From positions 4,464,001 through 4,528,000 of the forward strand of contig NZ_CP024202.1 of NCBI RefSeq assembly GCF_003932755.1: a DNA stretch of 64,000 nt, in the 5' to 3' direction. A program made the position numbers and the translations under genes. Positions 28,980 through 39,410 of the stretch are shown here, piece by piece. The notes beneath the pieces are model-generated. The model had not been told where the DNA came from and did not search any database. It was given only the letters and a program-made list of their open reading frames with translations. The stretch is from Methylomicrobium sp. wino1 (GTDB lineage Bacteria > Pseudomonadota > Gammaproteobacteria > Methylococcales > Methylomonadaceae). Within the stretch, counting starts at the first letter, position 1. Each line of letters begins with the position of its first letter.

Positions 28980-31900
28980 ATGACTGAAATTTCCCGAATA
29001 AACCTCAAAGAACCTTTGCTTTACGACGCCGATCTTTCCCAAGATAGCTGCGGCGTGGGTTTTATTACTCATAAACAAAGCAAACAAACTCACGAGCTAC
29101 TCGTCAAAGCACATGAAGCGCTATGCACGATTCCCCACCGCGGCGGCATGAGCGCGGAAGGTATCGGCGACGGAGCCGGCGTGAATGTCGACCTATCATT
29201 GAGATTTTTTCGAAAAATCACCGGAAACAGCAACCTGCAACTCGGAGAATTTGGCGTTGCCAATTTTTTCTTTCCGGAAGATCACGAGCGTTACGATAAT
29301 TTCGCGATAGAATTGATCGAAAAACACCTAACTCGATTCGGTCTGCCGGTCATTACTTGGCGAAACATCCCGGTGGACAGCCAAGTCATCAACGAAGCAT
29401 CCAGAAAAGCACAACTGCCGATCAAGCAATTGATATTCGGGCGCCCGGAAGCTTTAAAGGCGGCCACTCATAACGAATTCGAACAACTGATTCAAAGCGC
29501 ATTGCTGGATATCGAAGCCGATGGCTTTACCCGCGACGAATTAACCGGTTTCTACCCGCTTTCGATGAGCTCGAGAACCCAGGTTTACAAAGGCCGACTG
29601 AATTCTTTCGAAGTAATACCGTACTTTATCGACCTGTACGACGAAGATCATGAAATACATACCCTATTCTTCCATACTCGATTCTCGACCAATACCGCTC
29701 CGGCAACGATGATGGCGCAACCGTTCCGCTACATGGCGCATAACGGAGAGTTAAACACCGACAAAAAAAATCGACTCAGTGAAAACGCGATCGCGCGCTT
29801 ACACAACAAACATATCGTCTTCCCGTGCGGACAATCCGACTCGGGCCGCCTCGATCAAACACTGACTCGCCGAATCAACGAGGACGAGCTCGATGTCGTC
29901 ACGGCTGTGCTGGCGATGATGCCGCCTGCCTGGGAAAACGACACGACCCTATCTCCTAAAGTCCGGGCGATGCTTGAGTATTTCAGCCTTTATGAAGAAA
30001 AAAACGACGGCCCCGCAGCTCTAATTTTCTGCGACGGTATTCGCGTTGGTGCACGCCTAGACCGCTTAGGACTTAGACCATTACGCTCGGTTGAAACCGA
30101 AATTTATCTAGCCGTGATGTCGGAAGCCGGTCAAATCGACTTTCCGCCCAAAGACGTTATTAAACGCGGACGTATCGAAGCCGGCGGTATGGTTTATTTC
30201 GACCACAGTACCGGACAGACTTATTACAGCCATCAAGTCTTGGAAAAACTCGCCGGACAAAAAGACTATGAAACGATGCTCCGCGAACGCAGCTTGCATA
30301 TCGGCGAACTGCCCGACGTCTCATTCGATGAATTAAACGCGGTCAACAACCAATTCAACATCGATCAACAACATACCGCCTACTCACTGAATCAGGAAAG
30401 CTTTAAATTCCTGCTTGATCCGATGTTAAGTACCGGTCTTGAAAAAGTTTCGGCGATGGGCTATGGAATTGCCCCGAATGCGCTTTCCGATGCCGAAGGC
30501 GGTATGTCCCGTTATTTCAGCCAGCGCTTCGCCCAAGTCACCAACCCTCCGCTCGACTCCCTCCGTGAAAGCGACGGTATGACCTTGCGGGTTGCGCTCG
30601 GCGCCAAACCGACCTTTTCGGAAGGCAACAGCAAGCAATTAGTCATCGACTCGCCAATTCTGCAAAGAACGCATTTGGAACAGATTCGTCGACAAGCCAG
30701 TGTCAAGACCGTCACATTGGACATGCTATTCACTCCGGACTTCGAAAACCCAAAAAATAACGAAGACCTTCTCGAGTCGGCGGTACGCGCCGTTTGTCAG
30801 AAAATTGAACAAGCAGCCCGCGTCAATACCGGCATCATCATTCTCAGCGACACCGGCATCAGTCGCGATAAAGCGGCGATTCCCGCGTTGCTAATGGTTG
30901 CCGCAGCCAATCAACACTTGGTCAAACAAGGTTTGCGGTTTCATTCTTCATTGATCGCAGAAACCGGGCAAGTCGCCAGCGCTCATGATATCGCAACAAT
31001 ACTCGGCTTCGGCGCTTCGGCGGTCTGCCCGATCAGCGCCTACAATCGCGTCATCAGCCAAATTCAGCCCGAGAAACAACAAAAAGCCCTCGATAATTTC
31101 AAGAAAGCCGCAGAAAAATCGCTGATGAAAACGATGGGCAAGTTCGGTCTATGCACCGTGGAAAGCTACATCGGCGGCGAGTTTTTCGAATCGAATTATC
31201 TGGACACCAACGAGCCGCGCCTGCAACCGTATTTCCCGAATATCAACGCGCCGGTCGGCGGAGTGCGCTATGCGAACATTGCGAAAAGCGCGGCCGAATG
31301 GCATTACAAAGCATTGAGTATCAAGGACGAAAAAGATATTCCTTTCATCGGTTTGTTCAAGGAACGGCAAGACGGCGCAGGCCATAGCTTCGGCAATCTC
31401 GCGGTCCGTGAATATATCAATATGACCGACGAACCGATCTTGTATATTCCTCAAGACAAATCTCCGGAAGCCAGCGATACCGCTTATTTCGATTTCGGTT
31501 ATGACAAACGCACGCCCGAACAAATCGACAATTTCGGCATCACGCCGGCTTATCGCAGTTTCGCGAAAAAGCTGTATCAAGAGCGCGACAACCGCCCGGC
31601 CGCATTACGCGACATCATGGACCTGCCGGCCGATATCAGCCAAGCGCAAAGCACGGCCGATTTCGACCGCATTTTGGGTAAGCAAAGCTTGCTTGGAAAT
31701 AACAATTACATGATTCACGGCATCGCGGTTGAACGGAACAACGATGTAGATTATTCGATTACACTACCGGAAAACAACAGCGAAGCGCGGTTGACTGCCC
31801 TAGCCGAGTATTTCAAAAACCGTTTTGGCGATAGCGCGGCAACGATCAGCGTTACTAACAATGCCTGTGCAATCAAGCTCTCAGACAGCGGCAATATTTT

Positions 31901-34463
31901 CGGGCAATACTTGGCCAATATAAAAACGGCCCGTTCTCCCATTGCATTGTCCGGCGTTCAACCAGCCCATCAAATCACTGCCAAACTCGCATCCGGCGCA
32001 ATGAGTCACGGTGCATTGATCGCCGAAGCGCACGAGGCCGTCGCGCAAGGCACCAACATTGCCGGCGCGCTCAGCAACTCCGGTGAAGGCGGCGAACACT
32101 CAAGCCGTTTCAACACGCTACGCTCCAGCAAGATCAAACAGTTCGCATCGGGTCGCTTCGGCGTCTGGGCCGGTTACCTGGCCGACCCGAACATTGAGGA
32201 AATCGAAATCAAAATCGCTCAAGGCGCGAAACCCGGGGAAGGCGGCCAATTGCCGGCACCGAAAGTGTCAGTTGAAATCGCGGCATTACGCGGCGGCACG
32301 CCGCAAGTCGAGTTGGTCAGTCCGCCACCGCATCACGACACCTATTCGATCGAAGACCTCGGTCAATTGATTCACGACGCCAAGGCGGCCCGCGTTCGCG
32401 TTGTCGTCAAACTGGTTTCGTCCGAAGGCATCGGCACGATCGCGGTCGGTGTCGCGAAAGCAGGCGCCGATGTCATCAATGTGGCCGGTAACACCGGAGG
32501 CACCGGCGCGGCTGCGGTCACAAGCCTAAAAAACACCGGTCGCTCTGCCGAAATCGGCATTGCCGAAGTTCATCAAGCATTAGCAGTGAACGGCTTACGG
32601 GATAAAGTCATCTTACGCTGTAGCGCCGCGCATCAAAGCGGACTCGATGTCATCAAATCGGCGATATTAGGCGGCGATTCCTTCGAATTCGGTACGACGG
32701 CGTTAATGATGCTGCGTTGTGTCATGGCGAAAAACTGCAACGTGAAATGTCCGGCAGGATTGACCACGACACATGAGGAATTCAAAGGCGACCCGAGAGT
32801 ACTGGCGCAATACTTCATGAATCTCGCACATGAAGTCCGCGAAATTCTATCGGTACTGGGCTATCACAGCCTAAGCGAAATACGCGGTCAAACTGATTTA
32901 TTGCATTTAATTAACCATCGATCTATCGTCGGACAGCTCGATTTCACGAAATTGCTGACCCAAGTACCTGTCGTCAAAGTCGAAAAACCGATTTATCTTG
33001 AAGCAAATTTCAGCATCGACGACAAAATCATCGAGCAGGTTAAATCGTCGGTGATTTTCGGCAATAAGAAGCAAATCGTTATCGAAGGCGAGGAATTCAA
33101 ACTCAGCAATCGCAATAAAACGGTCGGCGGCCAAACCGCGATCGATATCGAACGCATACTGGCTTACGATTTAAACAAAGAACAAGTCACCCGGTCGAAA
33201 ACGATCTATACCAACCAACACGGACGGCGATATCTTGCGTCCGAGTCGGTCGTCGTAAAAACGACCGGCTCGGCGGGACAAAGTTATGCTGCTTTCATGA
33301 ATGACGGCATGCGCATGGAACACACCGGCACTTGTAACGACGGCGTTGGCAAATCGGCCTGCGGCGGCACCTTAATCGTCGAATCCCCAGGCGGCGGTAT
33401 CAAAACACCCGGCAATAACGTGCTGATCGGTAACTTCGCGCTGTTCGGCGCAACCGGCGGCAAAGCCTTTATCAACGGCGAGGCCGGCGACCGTTTCGCG
33501 GTACGTAATTCCGGTGCGATGGCAGTCGTCGAAGGCGTCGGCGATTTCGCCTGCGAATACATGACCAACGGTGCGGTATTGAATCTCGGCCACTTCGGCA
33601 AGGGTTTCTGTAACGGCATGTCCGGCGGTAATGCCTATCAATACGACCCTGAAAACTTGTTACCGAAGCTTTACGACAAAACCTCGGTTGAACTACACGA
33701 CCTAGTCGAAGACACAGATAGAGCAAGGGCGCATGAACAATTCATTTTGTCTATGCTGGAACAACACGCCGATTATGCGAACTCCAGCAAGGCCAAGCAT
33801 ATTCTGAAAAACTGGGAAGCCGAGCGCAAGCATTTCAAATTCACGATTCCGCTCTGGTTATATAGAACACAGACGGCCGAGTTTTTAAGCCAAACAATGG
33901 ATCGCAAAGCAATGATCGAGGAACTGGCGGTATCCTACGCTGCTCGGCAAATCGAACAAATGAAATCGGCCTATCGACAAAAGCAGCCATTATTCGGTGG
34001 CGCAATCCCCGGTTACGGAGAAACCGACACCAACTTGACCTTTAGGCTGGTCAACAGTTATGCGGTGATCGACAAAGCATTCCGGATTGCCAGCGAGCAA
34101 TTGAAACTCAAGTCCGCCACACCGACACCAGATGCCTTAGATAAAGCGGCTTGGAAATTGATCGAATCTCGTCCGCGTAAAATTCAGGACGTTCTGGTTA
34201 AGGAAACCCGCGAAGCCTATAGTAATTACAGCGACGAACAACTCAGCTGGCTATTGGCCGGCAAACGCCTGACCGATTATAAAACCGCTCTTGCCAACCG
34301 AGATGTGCAAAGCTTCTATTCGATCGGATCAACCGCTTGGATCATGGAGCAGGACAAAATCAATCGTGAAGCCTTAGCCGGTATTCCTGCCATTGAACAA
34401 TATCTCGCGGGATTGGTAGGCTCCGGTATTATTCAAGAAATGATGACCCCTACCGCGGCTTAA
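28980..34463 (+). CDS. gltB: Divergent, oversized glutamate synthase large subunit (GltB-like)
   Basis: 1827 residues against about 1480-1550 for classical GltB. C24 in QDSCGVGF is the class II amidotransferase nucleophile after removal of a 23-residue propeptide; NTDKKNR-type and HNGEL motifs follow. The FMN-binding synthase domain (about 960-1320) holds GEGGQLPAPKVS, GGTPQVELVSPPPHHD and AGNTGGTGAA. The iron-sulfur cysteines are C1247-X5-C1253-X3-C1257, one residue shorter in the second gap than the usual CX5CX4C. GXGXG repeats (about 1420-1600) are present, then a roughly 170-200 residue helical tail not found in classical GltB. It makes glutamate from glutamine and 2-oxoglutarate. No gltD is adjacent; a CysJ-like reductase follows. 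Confidence 0.85.
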   Translation: MTEISRINLKEPLLYDADLSQDSCGVGFITHKQSKQTHELLVKAHEALCTIPHRGGMSAEGIGDGAGVNVDLSLRFFRKITGNSNLQLGEFGVANFFFPEDHERYDNFAIELIEKHLTRFGLPVITWRNIPVDSQVINEASRKAQLPIKQLIFGRPEALKAATHNEFEQLIQSALLDIEADGFTRDELTGFYPLSMSSRTQVYKGRLNSFEVIPYFIDLYDEDHEIHTLFFHTRFSTNTAPATMMAQPFRYMAHNGELNTDKKNRLSENAIARLHNKHIVFPCGQSDSGRLDQTLTRRINEDELDVVTAVLAMMPPAWENDTTLSPKVRAMLEYFSLYEEKNDGPAALIFCDGIRVGARLDRLGLRPLRSVETEIYLAVMSEAGQIDFPPKDVIKRGRIEAGGMVYFDHSTGQTYYSHQVLEKLAGQKDYETMLRERSLHIGELPDVSFDELNAVNNQFNIDQQHTAYSLNQESFKFLLDPMLSTGLEKVSAMGYGIAPNALSDAEGGMSRYFSQRFAQVTNPPLDSLRESDGMTLRVALGAKPTFSEGNSKQLVIDSPILQRTHLEQIRRQASVKTVTLDMLFTPDFENPKNNEDLLESAVRAVCQKIEQAARVNTGIIILSDTGISRDKAAIPALLMVAAANQHLVKQGLRFHSSLIAETGQVASAHDIATILGFGASAVCPISAYNRVISQIQPEKQQKALDNFKKAAEKSLMKTMGKFGLCTVESYIGGEFFESNYLDTNEPRLQPYFPNINAPVGGVRYANIAKSAAEWHYKALSIKDEKDIPFIGLFKERQDGAGHSFGNLAVREYINMTDEPILYIPQDKSPEASDTAYFDFGYDKRTPEQIDNFGITPAYRSFAKKLYQERDNRPAALRDIMDLPADISQAQSTADFDRILGKQSLLGNNNYMIHGIAVERNNDVDYSITLPENNSEARLTALAEYFKNRFGDSAATISVTNNACAIKLSDSGNIFGQYLANIKTARSPIALSGVQPAHQITAKLASGAMSHGALIAEAHEAVAQGTNIAGALSNSGEGGEHSSRFNTLRSSKIKQFASGRFGVWAGYLADPNIEEIEIKIAQGAKPGEGGQLPAPKVSVEIAALRGGTPQVELVSPPPHHDTYSIEDLGQLIHDAKAARVRVVVKLVSSEGIGTIAVGVAKAGADVINVAGNTGGTGAAAVTSLKNTGRSAEIGIAEVHQALAVNGLRDKVILRCSAAHQSGLDVIKSAILGGDSFEFGTTALMMLRCVMAKNCNVKCPAGLTTTHEEFKGDPRVLAQYFMNLAHEVREILSVLGYHSLSEIRGQTDLLHLINHRSIVGQLDFTKLLTQVPVVKVEKPIYLEANFSIDDKIIEQVKSSVIFGNKKQIVIEGEEFKLSNRNKTVGGQTAIDIERILAYDLNKEQVTRSKTIYTNQHGRRYLASESVVVKTTGSAGQSYAAFMNDGMRMEHTGTCNDGVGKSACGGTLIVESPGGGIKTPGNNVLIGNFALFGATGGKAFINGEAGDRFAVRNSGAMAVVEGVGDFACEYMTNGAVLNLGHFGKGFCNGMSGGNAYQYDPENLLPKLYDKTSVELHDLVEDTDRARAHEQFILSMLEQHADYANSSKAKHILKNWEAERKHFKFTIPLWLYRTQTAEFLSQTMDRKAMIEELAVSYAARQIEQMKSAYRQKQPLFGGAIPGYGETDTNLTFRLVNSYAVIDKAFRIASEQLKLKSATPTPDALDKAAWKLIESRPRKIQDVLVKETREAYSNYSDEQLSWLLAGKRLTDYKTALANRDVQSFYSIGSTAWIMEQDKINREALAGIPAIEQYLAGLVGSGIIQEMMTPTAA

Positions 34464-34550
34464 CTTCCAAGCTATCTCTACTACATACCGGCATTCCCCT
34501 AAAGTAACTCATGGGCGCGCCGGTATACGGTCAATAATTTGTATTTAAAC

Positions 34551-36296
34551 ATGATGAAAACACCTCATATTCCTCTTAATGCTCCCTACAGCGATAGCCA
34601 AAGAGCTTGGCTTAGCGGCTTTTTTGCAGGCATGCATACGCAAATGATTCAAAGCGCAGGCAGCAAGAGTCAGGCCGACGCTCGCATTATTCACATTCTT
34701 TATGGCACGCAAACCGGCAACTCGGAAGCACTCGCCAACGATGCCGCCGCATCCGCTAAAGCTCACGGTTTGAAACCGCTGATTAGAAGCATGGATGAAG
34801 TCGAATTGACCCTATTCGAAAAAATGGATTACCTGCTGATCATTACCAGCACTTACGGCGAAGGTGAAATGCCGGATAATGCGCAAATGCTTTGGGAAGC
34901 CGTGTCATCTGACGATGCACCCTCCTTAAAACATATGAAATATTCGGTACTGGCACTAGGCGACACCAGTTACGACCAATTCTGTCAAGCCGGCATCGAA
35001 TGGGACCGACGACTAGCTGAACTGGGCGCCGAACGTATTTATGACCGGATCGACTGCGATGTCGACTTCGAGGAGCCGGCCGAATTATGGATTTCGGAAG
35101 TCATTCCACATATGGCCGATGGCGCTTCGGCGACCGTTATCGTCGACTCCGACGCCGCTATGATCGAAGCGCCGAAATATAACCGTAAAAACCCGTTCCC
35201 GGCCAAATTACTCGTCAACCGACTGTTAACCGCCCCCGAATCATCGAAAGAAACACGGCATTATGAAATCTCGATCGCCGGTTCCGACCTAAGCTACGAA
35301 GCCGGAGACGCGTTATGCGTATTCCCGACCAATTGTCCGGAACTCGTCAAAAACATCCTGCAAGCAATCAACTGTACAGGCGAAGAAGAAGTACCTGTCG
35401 ATAGCGAATTAATGCCGCTTAATGAAGCGCTACGCGTTCATTTCGAAATCAAATTGCCATCCAAGGAATTGATCGATGAAATCGCTCGCCGCTCCGGCGA
35501 TCAGGAATTGAATACGCTACTCAAAGAAGGCGACAAGGAAAGATTGGCGAATTACCTTTGGGGGCGCGATATTCTCGACTTATTTTTGCAATTCCCGGAC
35601 ATGGATATCTCTGCAGCCGAATTGATCGCCTTACTGAAGCCCTTGCAACACCGAGCCTATTCGATATCGTCGAGCAGTAAAAAACACCCTGATGCCGTGC
35701 ATCTGACCGTGGCCAGCGTTCGCTATCAAAGCCATGACCGTGAACACAAAGGCGTGTGCTCAACCTTCCTGGCCGATCTGGTCGATGAAACAACCGATGT
35801 CCGCTGTTTTTTCACGCCTAACAAGGTATTCCGAGTCCCGGAAGACAACAGCCTACCGATGATCATGGTCGGCCCCGGCACCGGCGTCGCGCCCTTTCGG
35901 GCATTTCTGCAGGAGCGAGAAGTACGGCAAGCAACAGGCAAAAACTGGCTGTTTTTCGGCGACCGTAATGCCGCGACCGACTTCATTTATCGGGAAGAGC
36001 TCGAAGCGATGCAAGCTTCAGGAATTTTGACGCGGCTCGACTTGGCATTTTCCAGGGATCAGCAAGAAAAAATTTACGTCCAAGACCGAATGCGCGAATA
36101 CGGCGCGGAATTATTCGCTTGGCTCGAACAAGGCGGCTATTTCTTCGTCTGCGGCGATGCTTACCGCATGGCTAAGGATGTCGATAAAGCGCTACACGAT
36201 GTGATCGCCAAACATGGAAAAATGACCGAACAACAGGTCGTCGATTATGTCAATCAATTGAAAAAAGATAAGCGTTACGTTCGGGACGTTTATTGA
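34551..36296 (+). CDS. CysJ-like diflavin reductase (flavodoxin + FNR domains)
   Basis: 581 residues from ATG 34551 (a TTG four codons earlier is less likely). FMN-binding flavodoxin domain: ILYGTQTGNSEALA and TSTYGEGEMPDN. FAD domain: RAYSISSS at R368. NADPH domain: GPGTGVAPFRAFLQER from G441, FFGDR, and the aromatic C-terminus RYVRDVY. It fits the alpha subunit of NADPH-sulfite reductase, but there is no cysI or cysH. The gene lies 88 nt behind the glutamate synthase on the same strand, so it may be the electron donor of that enzyme (inference). Plain CysJ function is the main alternative. Confidence 0.82.
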   Translation: MMKTPHIPLNAPYSDSQRAWLSGFFAGMHTQMIQSAGSKSQADARIIHILYGTQTGNSEALANDAAASAKAHGLKPLIRSMDEVELTLFEKMDYLLIITSTYGEGEMPDNAQMLWEAVSSDDAPSLKHMKYSVLALGDTSYDQFCQAGIEWDRRLAELGAERIYDRIDCDVDFEEPAELWISEVIPHMADGASATVIVDSDAAMIEAPKYNRKNPFPAKLLVNRLLTAPESSKETRHYEISIAGSDLSYEAGDALCVFPTNCPELVKNILQAINCTGEEEVPVDSELMPLNEALRVHFEIKLPSKELIDEIARRSGDQELNTLLKEGDKERLANYLWGRDILDLFLQFPDMDISAAELIALLKPLQHRAYSISSSSKKHPDAVHLTVASVRYQSHDREHKGVCSTFLADLVDETTDVRCFFTPNKVFRVPEDNSLPMIMVGPGTGVAPFRAFLQEREVRQATGKNWLFFGDRNAATDFIYREELEAMQASGILTRLDLAFSRDQQEKIYVQDRMREYGAELFAWLEQGGYFFVCGDAYRMAKDVDKALHDVIAKHGKMTEQQVVDYVNQLKKDKRYVRDVY

Positions 36297-36387
36297 TTCC
36301 GGTTCACACATACTCCTTGTACGCCAACGACGCCAAAATCGAAGGCTATTGATTGCTAAGTCTATCTTCGCGAGCCAAATTCCACAT

Positions 36388-36528
36388 TCACCCGGCACCT
36401 AAGTTTTCCAAGATAGTTAATTCTAACTAATGGACTATGTGGAATTCAGGTGCTGGGTGAATACGTCCCTATAGATACTCTTCGCCGAACACTCCGGCGC
36501 CGAAATTTGACAAGCAAAGGAATATATG
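36388..36528. repeat. Dispersed inverted-repeat element, class B
   Basis: It contains CACCCGGCACCTAAGTTTTC and, in inverted order, GAATTCAGGTGCTGGGTG, with ATAGTTAATTCTAACTAATG between, then GAATACGTCC and the class B end GGCGCCGAAATTTGACAAGC. It lies between the diflavin reductase and rapA. Confidence 0.7.
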
Positions 36529-36594
36529 CTTGGTGACTCTCTTATTACTTCCAAGCCAAGGTCTGCCTTAGGCCTCATCTAACAGGTTTGTTTC

Positions 36595-39399
36595 ATGAAT
36601 GATTTTATTCCAGGTCAACGCTGGATTAGTAACACCGAATCCGAACTGGGTTTAGGTATCGTCGTCGAATCCGAATTCAACCGCGTTACAATGCTCTTTC
36701 TGGCTACCGGCGAACGCCGCGTGTATGCGAAAGATAACGCCCCACTGACACGCGTCATTTTCAGCGAAGGCGATACCATCGAATCCGCCGAATACAGTAA
36801 ACTGACCGTGACCAAAGTCATCGAACGCAACGGCCTGGTGGCCTATGTCGGTAAAACCGAGGAGAATCAAGAAATAAGCCTCGATGAAATAGAATTGAAC
36901 CATCATATTCAATTCAATAAACCGCAGGATCGTTTGTTTACCGGGCAATTCGACCCGAGCGCTTGGTTTCAATTGCGTTATCAAACATGGCAATACTGCC
37001 GCGAACATCAACAATCGCCGGTCAAAGGCCTGCAAGGCGGACGGACGTCGTTGATCGCACACCAGTTATTCATCGCGCATGAAGCCGCACAACGCCAGAC
37101 GCCTAGAATCATGCTTGCCGACGAAGTCGGCCTCGGTAAAACCATCGAAGCAGGATTGATTCTGCATCACAGGCTCAATAACGGACTCAGCAGCCGCGCC
37201 TTGATCATCGTACCCGAAAGCCTGCTGCATCAATGGCTAGTGGAAATGCTAAGGCGCTTTAATCTGTACTTTAGCATCCTCGACGAAGCGCGCTGCCTAG
37301 GTATCGAAAACATCGATATCGACTATATCGGCGAATCCGAGCTGCCGACTGAAAATCCGTTCAACACCGAACAATTGATATTATGCAGCCAAGAGTTTTT
37401 CGCGCGACATCCAAAACGGCAACAACAAGCGTTGGAAGCCGGCTGGGATATGATCATCGTCGACGAAGCCCATCACTTGGAATGGAGCGAAACCTCGGCC
37501 AGCCCGGAGTATTTATTCGTCGAAAATCTCTCTGCATCGACGCCCGGATTGATTTTATTGACAGCGACACCGGAACAACTCGGCAAGGAAAGTCACTTTG
37601 CCCGATTGCGGCTGTTGGACCCGGACCGATTTTATAGTTTCAGCGCTTTTCTCGAAGAAGAAACACATTTTCAACCCGTTGCCGAAGCCGCCAAATCGCT
37701 GCTGGCCAATCACGCGCTATCACCGGATGAAAAAGCCCATTTAGTGCGCCTGGCCAAGCACGATCATGTCGACACCCTGCTCAAGAAGCTAGACGATCCG
37801 GAAAAATCACCGGAAGCGCGCGAAGAACTGGTGAAAACTCTACTCGACCATCACGGTACCGGCCGGATTTTGTTCAGAAATTCCCGGCAAACAGTACAGG
37901 GCTTTCCTGACCGCGAACGCCAAGGTTACGCATTGAACGGAACCGCAGAATCCTTGCAAGAAGACTCACGCACACTTTGGCTCGTCGAAAAAATCAAAGC
38001 TTTAGCGGGTCAAAAAGCATTATTGATTTGCCGGCATGCGCAAACCGCGATCGAACTCGAGCATATTGTCGAAAAACGTTTCGGCATCGCCGCCACCGTT
38101 TTTCATGAAGGTATGTCGATCATCGAACGCGACCGCGCGGCGGCGTATTTCGCCGATCAAGAAAGCTCGGCGAGACTATTGATCTGTTCCGAAATCGGTA
38201 GCGAAGGCCGCAACTTTCAGTTTGTCCATCATTTGATCTTATTCGATTTACCGGACAACCCCGACCTGTTACAGCAACGCATCGGCCGTCTCGACCGCAT
38301 CGGTCAACGTCATGTCATCGAAATTCATGTACCCTATTTGACCGGCAGTCGCGAACATACCCTATTCCGCTGGTACGACGAAGGTTTGAACGCTTTCTGT
38401 CACAATACTGCGGCAGGACAACGCGTCGCCGAGCTTCTGCATGATGAATTGCACACAGCGCTTGAAAAATACGATAGCGAATCGCTCGACAAACTGATTG
38501 CCAAAACCCGAACCCTGGCGCAACAAATCGAAACCGAATTGCATAACGGCCGCGATTTGCTGCTCGAACTCAATTCCTGCCGTAAAGAAGAAGCTCAAGA
38601 ACTGATTGATCGCCTCAAACAACGAGATAATGCAGGCGTGCTATGGCCCTATATGGAAGACGTCTTCGAATGTTACGGCGTCGATACCGAATTCCATTCG
38701 GCCGATTGCTACATTCTAAGGCCCAGCGAACATCTGCGCATGGCTCATTTTCCCGGACTTTCCGAGGACGGCTTGACGGTTACCGTCAACCGCGACATTT
38801 CGCTGGCCCGCGAGGAACTGCAATTTTTAACCTGGGAACATCCAATGGTCGCCGCCGCGATGGATATGATTCTGTCCAGCGATACCGGTAATGCCGGCGT
38901 CAGTGTCGTCAAGCATAAAGACCAAAAAGCCGGCCGCTTCTTATTGGAATGCCTATTCATCGTCGAATGCAGCGCACCGCCCGAGCTGCAAGTAGGACGC
39001 TTTCTGCCGCACACGCCGATCCGTATCCTAATCGACCAAAACAAGAACGACTTGACCGATACGGTCGGACATAACGAACTGAACGACTCGGGCAAAAAAT
39101 TCGATAAAACGCAGATCGTCGCTTTCTTGAACAGCCAGCGCAAACATTTGACCGCCCTACTCGACATCGCCGAACAAAATGCCCACGCGCAAATGAACCG
39201 GTTGATTGAGGACAGTCAAAAAACCATGCTGGAGACGATGACCGGCGAAATCAAACGGCTGACTCGGCTAAAACAGGTCAACCCGTCGATTCGCGAAGAC
39301 GAAATCGAATTCCTGAAAGAAACCGCAATGCTGCTGCACGAAAACATACAAGACGCGCAATTAAGGCTCGATGCGGTCAGGTTTATCATTACCAGTTAA
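36595..39399 (+). CDS. rapA: RNA polymerase-associated SWI2/SNF2 ATPase RapA
   Basis: 934 residues (E. coli 968). Two Tudor-like N-terminal domains (FIPGQRWISNTESELGLG, about 1-110), then the Snf2 core: motif I LADEVGLGKTIEAG, motif II IIVDEAHHLEW, motif III LLTATP, motif V LICSEIGSEGRNFQFVHHL and motif VI QRIGRLDRIGQ. The C-terminal RapA-specific domains are complete. It recycles RNA polymerase after termination. A small unknown gene begins 11 nt after its stop, so the two are probably one operon. Confidence 0.97.
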   Translation: MNDFIPGQRWISNTESELGLGIVVESEFNRVTMLFLATGERRVYAKDNAPLTRVIFSEGDTIESAEYSKLTVTKVIERNGLVAYVGKTEENQEISLDEIELNHHIQFNKPQDRLFTGQFDPSAWFQLRYQTWQYCREHQQSPVKGLQGGRTSLIAHQLFIAHEAAQRQTPRIMLADEVGLGKTIEAGLILHHRLNNGLSSRALIIVPESLLHQWLVEMLRRFNLYFSILDEARCLGIENIDIDYIGESELPTENPFNTEQLILCSQEFFARHPKRQQQALEAGWDMIIVDEAHHLEWSETSASPEYLFVENLSASTPGLILLTATPEQLGKESHFARLRLLDPDRFYSFSAFLEEETHFQPVAEAAKSLLANHALSPDEKAHLVRLAKHDHVDTLLKKLDDPEKSPEAREELVKTLLDHHGTGRILFRNSRQTVQGFPDRERQGYALNGTAESLQEDSRTLWLVEKIKALAGQKALLICRHAQTAIELEHIVEKRFGIAATVFHEGMSIIERDRAAAYFADQESSARLLICSEIGSEGRNFQFVHHLILFDLPDNPDLLQQRIGRLDRIGQRHVIEIHVPYLTGSREHTLFRWYDEGLNAFCHNTAAGQRVAELLHDELHTALEKYDSESLDKLIAKTRTLAQQIETELHNGRDLLLELNSCRKEEAQELIDRLKQRDNAGVLWPYMEDVFECYGVDTEFHSADCYILRPSEHLRMAHFPGLSEDGLTVTVNRDISLAREELQFLTWEHPMVAAAMDMILSSDTGNAGVSVVKHKDQKAGRFLLECLFIVECSAPPELQVGRFLPHTPIRILIDQNKNDLTDTVGHNELNDSGKKFDKTQIVAFLNSQRKHLTALLDIAEQNAHAQMNRLIEDSQKTMLETMTGEIKRLTRLKQVNPSIREDEIEFLKETAMLLHENIQDAQLRLDAVRFIITS

Positions 39400-39410
39400 A
39401 GGGATTGGTA

